From REEB95 sp035934995 (GTDB lineage Bacteria; Pseudomonadota; Alphaproteobacteria; ATCC43930; CGMCC-115725): a DNA stretch of 64,000 bases. Where the stretch lies: positions 1 through 64,000 of the forward strand of contig DASYXI010000047.1 of the NCBI GenBank assembly GCA_035934995.1, read 5' to 3'. Every line of letters begins with the position of its first letter. Within the stretch, counting starts at the first letter, position 1. Position numbers and translations under genes: made by a program. The notes under the pieces were generated by a model. It searched no databases. It saw only the letters and a list, made by a program, of their open reading frames with translations, and was not told the origin of the DNA. Of the stretch, positions 36,181 to 43,699 are shown one piece after another.

Positions 36181-36780
36181 ATGCAGCTTGAATTCCGCGT
36201 TCTCGAATTGCTCGCCTCGCGGCTTTGCCACGAACTCATCAGCCCGGTCGGCGCGATCAACAACGGCGTCGAACTGCTCAACGATGGCGATGCAGGATTC
36301 GTGCGCGACGCCACCGCCTTGATCGGCCAGAGCGCGCGGCGCGCGGCGATGCGGCTGCAATTCTATCGTTTCGCCTATGGCGCGGGCGGCGTCGGCGGCG
36401 GTGCGCCCGACGCCAAGTCGCTGGTTGCCGGCATCCTCGAAGGCGGCAAGGTGCGGTGCGATTGGCCGGCCGAATTCGATGCGCTAACGCCGCCGTGGCA
36501 GAAGCTCGCCTGCAATTTGACGCTGCTGACGGCCGAGCTCCTGCCGCGCGGCGGCACGGTGATTCTGGCGCGTGCCGGCAACGGCGTGTCGGCGATGGCG
36601 GCCGGCGAGTCCGTGAACCTGACGCCGGAGCTGAAGGCGGCGGTGGCGCCGGCGGCCGATGTCGCGACGCTGACCGCGCGCACCATCCATGCCTATTTCA
36701 CGGCGCGCTACGCCGAGCAGATCGGCGCGACGCTGACGCTGTCCGAGGCGGATAAAAGCGCGACGTTCAAAGCGGCGTGA
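36181..36780 (+). CDS. chpT: Histidine phosphotransferase ChpT
   Basis: A 199-residue dimeric phosphotransferase that relays phosphate from CckA to CtrA (and CpdR). The phospho-acceptor is His17 in LASRLCHELISPVGAINNG, the ChpT hallmark, followed by NGVELLNDG. The C-terminal half is a degenerate HATPase-like domain without ATP-binding motifs. The start at 36181 gives MQLEFRVLELLASRL; a TTG 39 bases upstream is possible. It is convergent with ctrA, its own target, across a bidirectional terminator. Confidence 0.9.
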   Translation: MQLEFRVLELLASRLCHELISPVGAINNGVELLNDGDAGFVRDATALIGQSARRAAMRLQFYRFAYGAGGVGGGAPDAKSLVAGILEGGKVRCDWPAEFDALTPPWQKLACNLTLLTAELLPRGGTVILARAGNGVSAMAAGESVNLTPELKAAVAPAADVATLTARTIHAYFTARYAEQIGATLTLSEADKSATFKAA

Positions 36781-36796
36781 CCGGTCGGCCCAAATA

Positions 36797-36827
36797 AAAA
36801 CGGCGGCACTTTCTGCACCGCCGTTTT
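36797..36827. terminator. Bidirectional terminator between chpT and ctrA
   Basis: AAAACGGCGG pairs with CCGCCGTTTT around an 11-base loop. On the plus strand the stem ends in TTTT; on the minus strand the opposite side reads TTTTTATTT. It therefore can terminate both the convergent chpT and ctrA transcripts. Confidence 0.85.
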
Positions 36828-36874
36828 GAAACCCCCCGGAAATTCACGCCCCCCGGAAAAGGGATAAACCGAAA

Positions 36875-37600
36875 TCAGGCTTTGACGGCAACCCGGACCG
36901 GCTCGCTGGCCGTTACTTCGGCGCCCGGCGGGTCGCGCAAGACGTAACCGCGGCCCCACACGGTTTCGATGTAGTTCTCGCCGCTGGTCGCGGTGGCGAG
37001 CTTCTTGCGCAGCTTGCAGACGAAGACGTCGATGATCTTGAGCTCGGGCTCGTCCATGCCGCCGTAGAGATGATTGAGGAACATCTCCTTGGTCAGCGTG
37101 GTGCCCTTGCGCAAGCTGAGGAGTTCGAGGATGCCGTATTCCTTGCCCGTCAGATGGAGGGGCGCGCCTTCGCATTCGACGGTGCGGCTGTCCAGATTGA
37201 CGGTGAGCTTGCCGGTGCGGATCACCGATTCCGAATGACCCTTGGCGCGGCGGACGATCGCCTGGATGCGAGCGATCAGCTCGCGGCGATCGAACGGCTT
37301 GCCGAGGAAGTCATCGGCGCCGAAGCCCAGTCCCTTGATCTTGTTGTCGAGCTCATTGAGGCCCGACAGGATCAGGATCGGCGTGCGCACCCGCGCCGCG
37401 CGCAGGCGACGCAGAACCTCGTAGCCGTCGATATCCGGCAGCATAAGGTCGAGCACGATGATGTCGTAATCATAAAGCTTGCCGATCTCGAGCCCGTCCT
37501 CGCCGAGATCGGTCGTATCGCAAATGAAGCCTTCGCTCTTTAGCATCATGTCGATGCTGGCGGCGGTGGCTGAGTCATCCTCGATCAGAAGCACACGCAT
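36875..37600 (-). CDS. ctrA: Cell-cycle response regulator CtrA
   Basis: A 241-residue OmpR-type regulator. The receiver has the acidic pair in LLIEDDS, phospho-acceptor Asp51 in IVLDLMLPDIDG and Lys in GADDFLGKPFDRRE. The DNA-binding domain (about 125-225) contains the family-specific HLTGKEYGILELLSLRKG and VWGRGYVLRDP. The start at 37600 gives MRVLLIEDD exactly as in other CtrA proteins. The C-terminus is VRVAVKA, not the Ala-Ala degron of Caulobacter, so ClpXP control may differ. Its promoter region holds a TTAA-N7-TTAA box and GANTC sites. Confidence 0.96.
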   Translation of the reverse strand: MRVLLIEDDSATAASIDMMLKSEGFICDTTDLGEDGLEIGKLYDYDIIVLDLMLPDIDGYEVLRRLRAARVRTPILILSGLNELDNKIKGLGFGADDFLGKPFDRRELIARIQAIVRRAKGHSESVIRTGKLTVNLDSRTVECEGAPLHLTGKEYGILELLSLRKGTTLTKEMFLNHLYGGMDEPELKIIDVFVCKLRKKLATATSGENYIETVWGRGYVLRDPPGAEVTASEPVRVAVKA

Positions 37601-37737
37601 CTTGAACCCCCGACGAAGCGTCTGTTTCACAAATGGTAACTTTAATCATCCTTACCGACCCACGTAAAAAATGAGTTAATTTTAGAAATGCCGGATCATT
37701 TTTTTACCAGTGGTCCACACTTGTGATGGAAATGGGG

Positions 37738-37775
37738 CCGAGTCGGCCACAACTTCGTCACAAGAGCCGACTCGG
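37738..37775. promoter_or_regulatory. GANTC-containing inverted repeat upstream of ctrA
   Basis: CCGAGTCGGC (37738-37747) and GCCGACTCGG (37766-37775) are exact reverse complements with an 18-base spacer, and each contains a GANTC site (37740-37744 and 37769-37773). A third GANTC is at 37849-37853. GANTC is the CcrM methylation site that controls GcrA-dependent ctrA transcription in Caulobacter. The arrangement is within 150-175 bases of the ctrA ATG. Confidence 0.6.
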
Positions 37776-37795
37776 AAACGCCGAATTGTCCTGAT

Positions 37796-37810
37796 TTAAC
37801 CGGCAATTAA
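37796..37810. promoter_or_regulatory. CtrA box, ctrA/fliJ intergenic region
   Basis: TTAA-CCGGCAA-TTAA is a perfect TTAA-N7-TTAA CtrA-binding motif. It lies about 195 bases before ctrA (minus) and 165 bases before fliJ (plus), so it could serve autoregulation, flagellar control or both. Confidence 0.75.
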
Positions 37811-37974
37811 GCCGTGACCGCCATGATGGGCCCCGGTGGCGGTCCAACGACTCGGACACGGCCACTTTCGGACGAATAAGGACTGTGACCCTTGGCCACG
37901 GAATTTACCAAGCGCCCGTTGCACGGCGTGGGCTTTGCCCGCGCCTTGACGTGCGTTTGCGCGTGGGTGGGGGC

Positions 37975-38310
37975 ATGAAAGCCACCGATCATATCCAGGC
38001 GACGTTCCGCCGGCAGCTCGAGGAGCGCCGGCAGGAGATCGCCGGCCTCGAGCGCCTGGCCAAGTCCTTGCACCAGCAGCAGGCCAAGCTGGACGGCGAG
38101 CAAAAAACCGCCGAAGCCGCCGGCAGCGCGCCGCATTTTATCGCCGCGATGGCCGAACGCCGGGCGCGGATCGTGCAATCGCTGGCTGAAATCGACGTCA
38201 AGATCCAGCAGGCCCGCGACGGTCTGAGCGAGGCGTATCACGGCGTCCGCCGGTCGGAGATCGCCGCTTCCGCGCGCGCCGAACAGAACCGCCGTCGTCG
38301 CGCCGGCTGA
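37975..38310 (+). CDS. fliJ: FliJ-like flagellar export chaperone
   Basis: A 111-residue, highly charged helical protein (FRRQLEERRQEIAGLERLAKSLHQQQAKLDGEQ at the N-terminal half) with the antiparallel coiled-coil pattern of FliJ, which binds the FliI ATPase at the base of the flagellar export gate. Assignment rests on size, composition and context (ctrA, flhF, flbT), as FliJ sequences diverge strongly. The ATG at 37975 is preceded by GGGTGGGGG. A CtrA box lies upstream. Confidence 0.65.
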   Translation: MKATDHIQATFRRQLEERRQEIAGLERLAKSLHQQQAKLDGEQKTAEAAGSAPHFIAAMAERRARIVQSLAEIDVKIQQARDGLSEAYHGVRRSEIAASARAEQNRRRRAG

Positions 38311-38336
38311 AGATTCTCACACCTGATGTTGGCTGA

Positions 38337-38374
38337 ATGGCCGGGCTTGTCCCGGCCGTCGCATTTTTGGCGAC
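38337..38374. terminator. REP-like hairpin between convergent fliJ and flhF
   Basis: GGCCGGG-CTTGT-CCCGGCC (38339-38357) forms a 7-bp stem and is followed by GTCGC-ATTTTTG-GCGAC (38358-38374), a second small hairpin containing T5. The first half matches the REP-like core at 34831-34915. It probably acts as a terminator between the convergent genes. Confidence 0.6.
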
Positions 38375-38378
38375 GCCG

Positions 38379-39176
38379 CTAGCGCGTGCGCAGCAGGCGC
38401 GCGGCCAGGCGCTCGGCGGTGAAGGCTTCGACGCCTTGGCCAAGCGCCGTGGCGCTCAACCCTTCGGCGAAGGCGATGCCCAATGCCTCCGGCACCGCCA
38501 TGACGCTGCCGAACCGTTGGACGATGTCGAGCCGCGTCACGACGAAACGCTGGCAGCCGAGATCGCGGAAGACATGTGCGGCCTCGACGGTGTCGGCCGG
38601 ATCGCCGCCGGCGGCGAGCACCAGAACCGGTTCGGCCCGCGCGGCCGTGGCCAGCGCTTCAAGCGCGCTGCGCTCGCTCGGGCTATAGGGATTGATGCCG
38701 GCGCTGTCGATCAACGTCATGGCGCCGGTGCGGGTTTCGAGGGCGTCGAGCACCGCCGTATCGGTCGCGATCTCGATTTCGATGCCGAGCGTGGTCGCGA
38801 AATGCCGCAACTGCTCGATGCTGGCGCGCCGCGCGCCGTCGCAGGTCACCAGGCGTACGGCGCAACCCTGCGACTTCGCCTGCGCCGCGAGCTTGGCGAT
38901 CGCCAGCGTCTTGCCGACGCCGGGGGCGCCGACGAAAAAGAACCGGCCGGCGGTGACGCCGAGCGGATTGAACAGATAAAGCTGGGCGAGCGCGTGAGCG
39001 AGGGCGGTGGCGCGATCATCGCCGGGCTGCGCCGCGGCAAGGCGCACCAATTTGCGGATTTGCGGTGTCGGAATGCCGTGCGCCGCCAGCGCCAGTTCGA
39101 GGGTCGAATCCTCCGGCAGCGCCGGTTGCGCCGGACGGCGATCAATGGTTCCGGTCGGGTGGCTTGGCGGGCTCAT
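38379..39176 (-). CDS. flhF: SRP-GTPase family protein, FlhF-like
   Basis: A 265-residue GTPase of the Ffh/FtsY/FlhF class. The P-loop is FFVGAPGVGKTLAIAKLA, the SRP motif LVTCDGARRASIEQL follows, G3 is DSAGINPY and G4 is TRLD. FlhF targets the flagellar export apparatus to the pole. It is short because the N-terminal B domain is mostly missing. Neighbouring fliJ, flbT, sciP and ctrA support the flagellar role. It is convergent with fliJ and lies downstream of sciP on the same strand. Confidence 0.8.
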   Translation of the reverse strand: MSPPSHPTGTIDRRPAQPALPEDSTLELALAAHGIPTPQIRKLVRLAAAQPGDDRATALAHALAQLYLFNPLGVTAGRFFFVGAPGVGKTLAIAKLAAQAKSQGCAVRLVTCDGARRASIEQLRHFATTLGIEIEIATDTAVLDALETRTGAMTLIDSAGINPYSPSERSALEALATAARAEPVLVLAAGGDPADTVEAAHVFRDLGCQRFVVTRLDIVQRFGSVMAVPEALGIAFAEGLSATALGQGVEAFTAERLAARLLRTR

Positions 39177-39242
39177 GGCTCACGGTTCGCGTGCGCTGGG
39201 CGCCCGCGGCGAGCGGTGGGCGACGGCGATGAACGGCTTAGG

Positions 39243-39662
39243 TCAGGGCAGCCGGCGGGCCGGCGGCCGATTGGCGGGAATGGCAGCATTCGCCGAAGTG
39301 GCCGCGACGTTCGCCGCGCCGGCCGCGAGGCTGCGATAATCTTGCAACCGCGTGACGCGCAGGCCGGGCAGGCCGTGGCTGTCGACCAGGCGTTGCCAAG
39401 CGAGGAACTCCTCGATCGACAGCGTATAGCGCTTGCACGCCTCCTCGAGGCTGATGACGCCGGCGCGCACTGCGGCGACAACCACCGCCTTGCGGCGGAT
39501 GACCCACCGCTTGGTCTCGGGCGGGGGCAGGCTGTCGAGCGACAGCACGGGTCCAATATCGACGAGCCAGTCGGCGTCGTTCTCGGCCTCGACAGGACGC
39601 GCCGCGGGCGCTGCATTGGTGCGCGCGGCGGCGCTGATCGGATTTGAAAATCGCGTCTGCAT
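39243..39662 (-). CDS. sciP: CtrA inhibitor SciP (DUF1153), extended form
   Basis: A 139-residue protein with the DUF1153 core at about residues 45-112: LPPPETKRWVIRRKAVVVAA, SLEEACKRYTLSIEEFLAWQ and LRVTRLQDYR. SciP binds CtrA at promoters and blocks RNA polymerase recruitment. Compared with the roughly 95-residue Caulobacter protein, it has an Ala-rich N-terminal addition of about 40 residues and an Ala/Pro-rich tail of about 27. The start is the ATG at 39662. It lies between flhF and flbT. Confidence 0.9.
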   Translation of the reverse strand: MQTRFSNPISAAARTNAAPAARPVEAENDADWLVDIGPVLSLDSLPPPETKRWVIRRKAVVVAAVRAGVISLEEACKRYTLSIEEFLAWQRLVDSHGLPGLRVTRLQDYRSLAAGAANVAATSANAAIPANRPPARRLP

Positions 39663-39686
39663 GACGCCAAACTTAGGGCCTCCGAT

Positions 39687-39701
39687 TTAAAAAAGCCCTA
39701 A
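39687..39701. promoter_or_regulatory. Near-consensus CtrA box, sciP/flbT region
   Basis: TTAA-AAAAGCC-CTAA differs from TTAA-N7-TTAA at one position. It is 25 bases before the sciP ATG. A second such site is at 39785. Confidence 0.5.
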
Positions 39702-39784
39702 AACCGCGGTGACCGCGGAGTGGTTAAGCTCTTGGACAATTAAGATAAAATTGAGCCTGTTGGCGGTTTAGCGCGAGTCCCGAC

Positions 39785-39799
39785 TTAACCCATTCCTAA
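39785..39799. promoter_or_regulatory. Near-consensus CtrA box, flbT side
   Basis: TTAA-CCCATTC-CTAA, one mismatch to the CtrA motif, lies 60 bases before flbT; a GANTC site (GAGTC, 39775-39779) is adjacent. With the site at 39687 it brackets the divergent promoter region. Confidence 0.5.
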
Positions 39800-39859
39800 A
39801 GCTTCAACCCTAAAACGGGCGATGGGGAACCGCACAACAGCGCCACGTCAGGCCGTAGA

Positions 39860-40288
39860 ATGCCGCTGACCATCAATCTGAAGCCGCGCGAAAAACTTAT
39901 CCTCAATGGCGTCGTGATCGAGAATTCCGGCCCGATGGCCAAGATTCTCATCCACACCAACGCCGCCTTATTGCGCGAAAAAGACGTGCTGCCGGAAGAA
40001 AAAGCCACGACGCCGGCGCGGCGAATCTATTTCGCGATCCAGTGCCAGTATTTGTTCGCCGGCAAGGCCGAGATGTTTCTCGCCAGCATCGAACGCCAAC
40101 TCGTCGAATACGAACAGACGCGTCCCGAATCACGCGAGCTGCTCGGCGAGATTCGCCGCTTGCTCGCCGAGGATCAATTTTATCGCGCGCTCAAGACGGC
40201 GAAGCTGCTGATTCAACACGAAGAGGAAGCCGCCGCTGCATCGGTACCGTCGCCGGCAGCCGCGAGCGCCAAGCCTACGTCCGCGTGA
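39860..40288 (+). CDS. flbT: Flagellar biosynthesis repressor FlbT
   Basis: A 142-residue protein. LKPREKLILNGVVIENSG and RIYFAIQCQYLFAG are the conserved FlbT segments. In Caulobacter, FlbT binds flagellin mRNA and represses its translation until the hook is built. The usual partner FlaF is not adjacent. It is divergent from sciP, and the promoter contains CtrA-type sites. Confidence 0.93.
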   Translation: MPLTINLKPREKLILNGVVIENSGPMAKILIHTNAALLREKDVLPEEKATTPARRIYFAIQCQYLFAGKAEMFLASIERQLVEYEQTRPESRELLGEIRRLLAEDQFYRALKTAKLLIQHEEEAAAASVPSPAAASAKPTSA

Positions 40289-40433
40289 ACCAACCGCCCC
40301 GCGCCGGCGACCGGCGCCGGTAAAATCTGGAAATCCCCGTTAAATCAGCGTGTTGTGGCGCTTGCCCGCAGGGCCGGCGATTCATATACTCCGCGCCGCT
40401 TTGTTTGGTGTCGGGGGTCTGTGGGGTTCGGTA

Positions 40434-40850
40434 ATGCGGCCAGTGCTTCCTACCGGTTATCGCCCGTCGGACGGCGAAGAATTCATGAACCCGGTCCAGC
40501 GCGAATATTTTCGCCAGAAGCTGTTGCGCTGGCGGGTCGAGCTGCTGGCGGAATCGACCGCGACGTTGCAGCAGCTCAAGGAAGAAAGTCTGGCCGAGGC
40601 GGACATCGCCGATCGCGCCACGCTGGAAACCGATCGCTACACCGAGCTCCGCACGCGCGATCGCGAACGCAAGCTGATCTCCAAGATCGACGCCGCCTTG
40701 ATGCGTATCGAGGACGGCAGCTACGGCTATTGCGAGGAGACCGCCGAGCCGATCGGCATCCGCCGGCTCGAAGCGCGGCCGATCGCGACTCTGTCGCTCG
40801 AGGCGCAGGAGCGCCACGAGCGCATGGAACGCACGCACCGCGACGACTGA
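40434..40850 (+). CDS. dksA: DksA-family RNA polymerase factor lacking zinc cysteines
   Basis: A 138-residue protein with the DksA coiled coil (about 40-100) and the globular domain YGYCEETAEPIGIRRLEARP. Only one of the four zinc-binding Cys of E. coli DksA remains, and the last pair is replaced by TLSLEAQE, as in typical alphaproteobacterial DksA, which can work without zinc. It binds RNA polymerase with ppGpp during the stringent response. I chose the ATG at 40434; an ATG at 40485 is also in frame. Confidence 0.9.
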   Translation: MRPVLPTGYRPSDGEEFMNPVQREYFRQKLLRWRVELLAESTATLQQLKEESLAEADIADRATLETDRYTELRTRDRERKLISKIDAALMRIEDGSYGYCEETAEPIGIRRLEARPIATLSLEAQERHERMERTHRDD

Positions 40851-40891
40851 CGCCGCGGACCGCAGACTCGACGCGGCGCGAGCCAAGTCTT

Positions 40892-40906
40892 TTAACTTTG
40901 CATTAA
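40892..40906. promoter_or_regulatory. Perfect CtrA box upstream of cckA
   Basis: TTAA-CTTTGCA-TTAA followed by CC matches the full TTAA-N7-TTAAC motif. It is 114 bases before the cckA ATG and 42 bases after the dksA stop. GANTC sites lie at 40865-40869 and 40938-40942. Confidence 0.75.
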
Positions 40907-41019
40907 CCATGCTACGGCGATGGTCGCCGCGCACAGCGACTCGGGTGCCGAGGGGAGCGGTCAAAGCCGCGCCTGCCGCCCGATCCGGCGGCGGGCTCGT
41001 GTGCTAGGCTGCGAGGCTT

Positions 41020-43557
41020 ATGGAGCTGCGATACGAGGGGGATGCAGCGTCCGGCGTCGAGACCGCTCCGGTCTCGATGGCGGCGTCGGTACTGCCCGAC
41101 GATGCGGTCGCGGGCGTCGTCGTCAGTTGGATGCGCGCGCTCGGCGCGCTGTCGGTGCTGTTCTCCGTTTTCGCCATCGCGCTCACCGCGCTCTTGATGT
41201 TCGGGTTCGGTAACGCCGTCGCATTGCGCGCGGCCGCCGTGCTGGCGGCGACGTTCGCGCTTGCCGCGGGCGTCGCGAGCGTCGTCACCAAGCAGATGCA
41301 CCGGCTGTTGTCGCGCCGCATCGATCTGACGAGTCAGGCGATCGAAGCGACACCTGGCGCGCACCTGATCCTGTCGCCCCACGATGCGATGGTCTACGCC
41401 AACAGCGCGTTCCGGCGTTTCTTTCCTGACTTGCATGGAGCGCCGCTCGCCGCACTGGCGCGGCGCGCCGGCGGCGTCGATCTCGTGCGCCTGAAGCACG
41501 ACGCGCTGCGCGGCGGCCAGGCGCTCGGCGTGCTGGCGATCGCCAACGGCGCCGGCGACACGCAATGGTTCAATCTGATTGTCGCGCCGCTCGCCGCCAG
41601 CCGCGGCTACACGCTGTGGAGCTTCCAGGACGTGACGGCGCGCCACGCCATGGAGCAGATGCTCCGCGACGAGCGCATGAAGCTCGCCGACTTTTTGGAT
41701 AATGCGCCCATCGGCTTCTACTCGGTCGATCAGGTCGGCCGGTTCCTGTTCGTCAACGAGGCGCTGGCGCATTGGCTCGGCCGCGGCGCGCAGGAGCTGG
41801 TCGACAGCGGCAACAAGCTCGGCGATTTCCTGGATGAACGTCCGCCTGTCGGCACGCCCGCCTACGCGCCCTTCGAAGGCGGCGAGACGCGCGGCGAAGT
41901 TGTGCTCAGGAGCGCCGACGGAAATCGCGTCCACGCGCTGATCAGCCAAAGCGTCGTGCGCACCGGCGACAGTCTGCGCACCCGGTCGGTGGTGCGCGAT
42001 TTGACGCCCGAGCGCCAATGGGAAGAGCAACTGCGTGTTTCGCGCCAGCGCTTCCGCCGGTTCTTCGCCAACGCGCCGGTGGGCATTGCGCTCATGGACG
42101 GCGACGGCCGCATCGCGGAAGCCAACGATGCCTTGTGCTCGTTGGTCGGCCTCGAGCCGACCGGCGTCATCGGCCGGCCGTTGCTCGAATTCCTCCGGCC
42201 GGAGGACCAGGACGCCGCCTTCAGCCAGTGGCGTGCGGCGAGCGAAGGTCGCATCGCGCCGGGACCGGTCGAAGCTCGGCTTGTCGGCGCCGGCAACAAA
42301 TCGGCGCAGATTTTCATCAGCCGTCTCGGCGACGATGCCGCGGACACCGCCGGCGGCGGCTTCATCCTGCACTTCATCGATCAGACCGAGCAAAAGAGCC
42401 TGCAGGCGCAATTCGCGCAGTCGCAAAAGATGCAGGCGGTCGGCCAGCTCGCCGGCGGCGTCGCGCACGACTTCAACAACCTGCTGACGGCGATGATCGG
42501 CTTCTGCGATCTGCTGCTGGTGCGCTTCCGGCCGAACGACACGACGTACAGCGACATCATGCAGATCAAACAGAACGCCAACCGCGCCGCCAATCTCGTG
42601 CGCCAGCTGCTCGCGTTCTCGCGCCAGCAGGCGCTGCAGCCGCGCGTGCTCGCGATCAAGTACACGCTAGCCGAGCTTTCGAATCTGCTGCGCCGGCTGA
42701 TCGGCGAGAATATTGAGCTCAAGGTCGCGCATGATCCGAAGCTGTGGCTGGTCAAGGTCGACCAGGGGCAGCTCGAACAGGTGATCATCAATCTCGTGGT
42801 CAACGCGCGCGACGCGATGCCCCAGGGCGGTACATTGTCGATCCGCACGGCGAACGTCGCCAGCGACAGCGAGACGCGCCGCGGTCACGAAGTCATGCCG
42901 CGCGGCGATTACGTATTGATCGAGGTCAAAGATACCGGCCACGGCATTCCCAGGGAGATCCAGAACCGCATCTTCGAACCGTTCTTCTCGACCAAGGAGC
43001 TCGGCTCGGGCACCGGCCTCGGCCTGTCGACGGTCTACGGCATCGTCAAGCAAACCGGCGGCTTCGTCTTCGTCGACAGCGATCTCGATCGCGGCGCGAC
43101 GTTTTCGATCTTTCTGCCGCGCCACGACGGCGTCGCGTCGCCGTTGCCCCGGCATGAGACGGCGGAGCCGCGCGACGTGCACGGCGCCGGTACGGTGTTG
43201 CTCGTTGAAGATGAGGACCCCGTAAGGCTGTTCTCGGCGCGCGCGCTGGCCAACAGCGGTTACAAGGTGCTCGAAGCCAAAAGCGGCGAAGCCGCGCTTG
43301 AGATCATGGCGCGTGGCGAAAAGATCGATCTCGTCGTCACCGACGTCGTGATGCCGAAGATGGACGGGCCGGGTTTGGTGACGCGGTTGCGCCAGCGCCA
43401 TCCCAACCTGAAGGTGATCTTCATCTCGGGTTACACCGAGGACTCGTTCCGCAAGCGGCTCGGCGACGAGCGCGAGATTCATTTCCTGCCGAAGCCGTTT
43501 TCGTTGAAGCAGCTCGCCGGCAAGGTCAAGGAAGTGCTCACCGAGCCGGTGGCGTAG
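41020..43557 (+). CDS. cckA: Hybrid sensor kinase/phosphatase CckA
   Basis: An 845-residue inner-membrane kinase. Two membrane segments cover about residues 35-95, three PAS-like regions follow (about 110-455), then HisKA with His483 in AGGVAHDFNNLLTAMIGF, HATPase_c (NLVVNARDAMPQGG, DTGHGI, GTGLGLSTVYG) and a C-terminal receiver with Asp775 in VVTDVVMPKMDG. This matches CckA, which feeds phosphate to ChpT then CtrA, or drains it. A CtrA box lies 114 bases upstream. The gene ends 62 bases before the direct repeat that borders the IS1595 island. Confidence 0.95.
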   Translation: MELRYEGDAASGVETAPVSMAASVLPDDAVAGVVVSWMRALGALSVLFSVFAIALTALLMFGFGNAVALRAAAVLAATFALAAGVASVVTKQMHRLLSRRIDLTSQAIEATPGAHLILSPHDAMVYANSAFRRFFPDLHGAPLAALARRAGGVDLVRLKHDALRGGQALGVLAIANGAGDTQWFNLIVAPLAASRGYTLWSFQDVTARHAMEQMLRDERMKLADFLDNAPIGFYSVDQVGRFLFVNEALAHWLGRGAQELVDSGNKLGDFLDERPPVGTPAYAPFEGGETRGEVVLRSADGNRVHALISQSVVRTGDSLRTRSVVRDLTPERQWEEQLRVSRQRFRRFFANAPVGIALMDGDGRIAEANDALCSLVGLEPTGVIGRPLLEFLRPEDQDAAFSQWRAASEGRIAPGPVEARLVGAGNKSAQIFISRLGDDAADTAGGGFILHFIDQTEQKSLQAQFAQSQKMQAVGQLAGGVAHDFNNLLTAMIGFCDLLLVRFRPNDTTYSDIMQIKQNANRAANLVRQLLAFSRQQALQPRVLAIKYTLAELSNLLRRLIGENIELKVAHDPKLWLVKVDQGQLEQVIINLVVNARDAMPQGGTLSIRTANVASDSETRRGHEVMPRGDYVLIEVKDTGHGIPREIQNRIFEPFFSTKELGSGTGLGLSTVYGIVKQTGGFVFVDSDLDRGATFSIFLPRHDGVASPLPRHETAEPRDVHGAGTVLLVEDEDPVRLFSARALANSGYKVLEAKSGEAALEIMARGEKIDLVVTDVVMPKMDGPGLVTRLRQRHPNLKVIFISGYTEDSFRKRLGDEREIHFLPKPFSLKQLAGKVKEVLTEPVA

Positions 43558-43626
43558 GCCTTGCCGCCGACGTCGGGTTATGAAACCTCATAGAATTTCA
43601 GTGTTTTAGCTTGCGTCGATCCAAGA

Positions 43627-43639
43627 ACAAAACAGGCAC
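43627..43639. repeat. 13-bp direct repeat, left copy
   Basis: ACAAAACAGGCAC, identical to 46727-46739. It borders the left inverted repeat and may be a target-site duplication or a duplicated segment of the recA promoter. It is preceded by GA, forming GAAC-N7-GCAC, which resembles an alphaproteobacterial LexA site. Confidence 0.6.
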
Positions 43640-43661
43640 GTATATACTTGACGTACCAAGG
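43640..43661. repeat. Left terminal inverted repeat of the IS1595-type element
   Basis: Contains TTGACGTACCAAGG; matches the reverse complement of 46700-46721 at 16 of 22 positions with an unbroken ACGTACCA core. Confidence 0.55.
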
Positions 43662-43699
43662 CGCAAGCGGTAGATTTGGCTCAATACGGAGGTTGAGCC

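Noticed and set aside
39704..39718. CCGCGG-TGA-CCGCGG repeat before sciP
   Set aside because: Short GC palindromes of this kind are common in such DNA; the nearby TTAA-N7-CTAA sites are better regulatory candidates.
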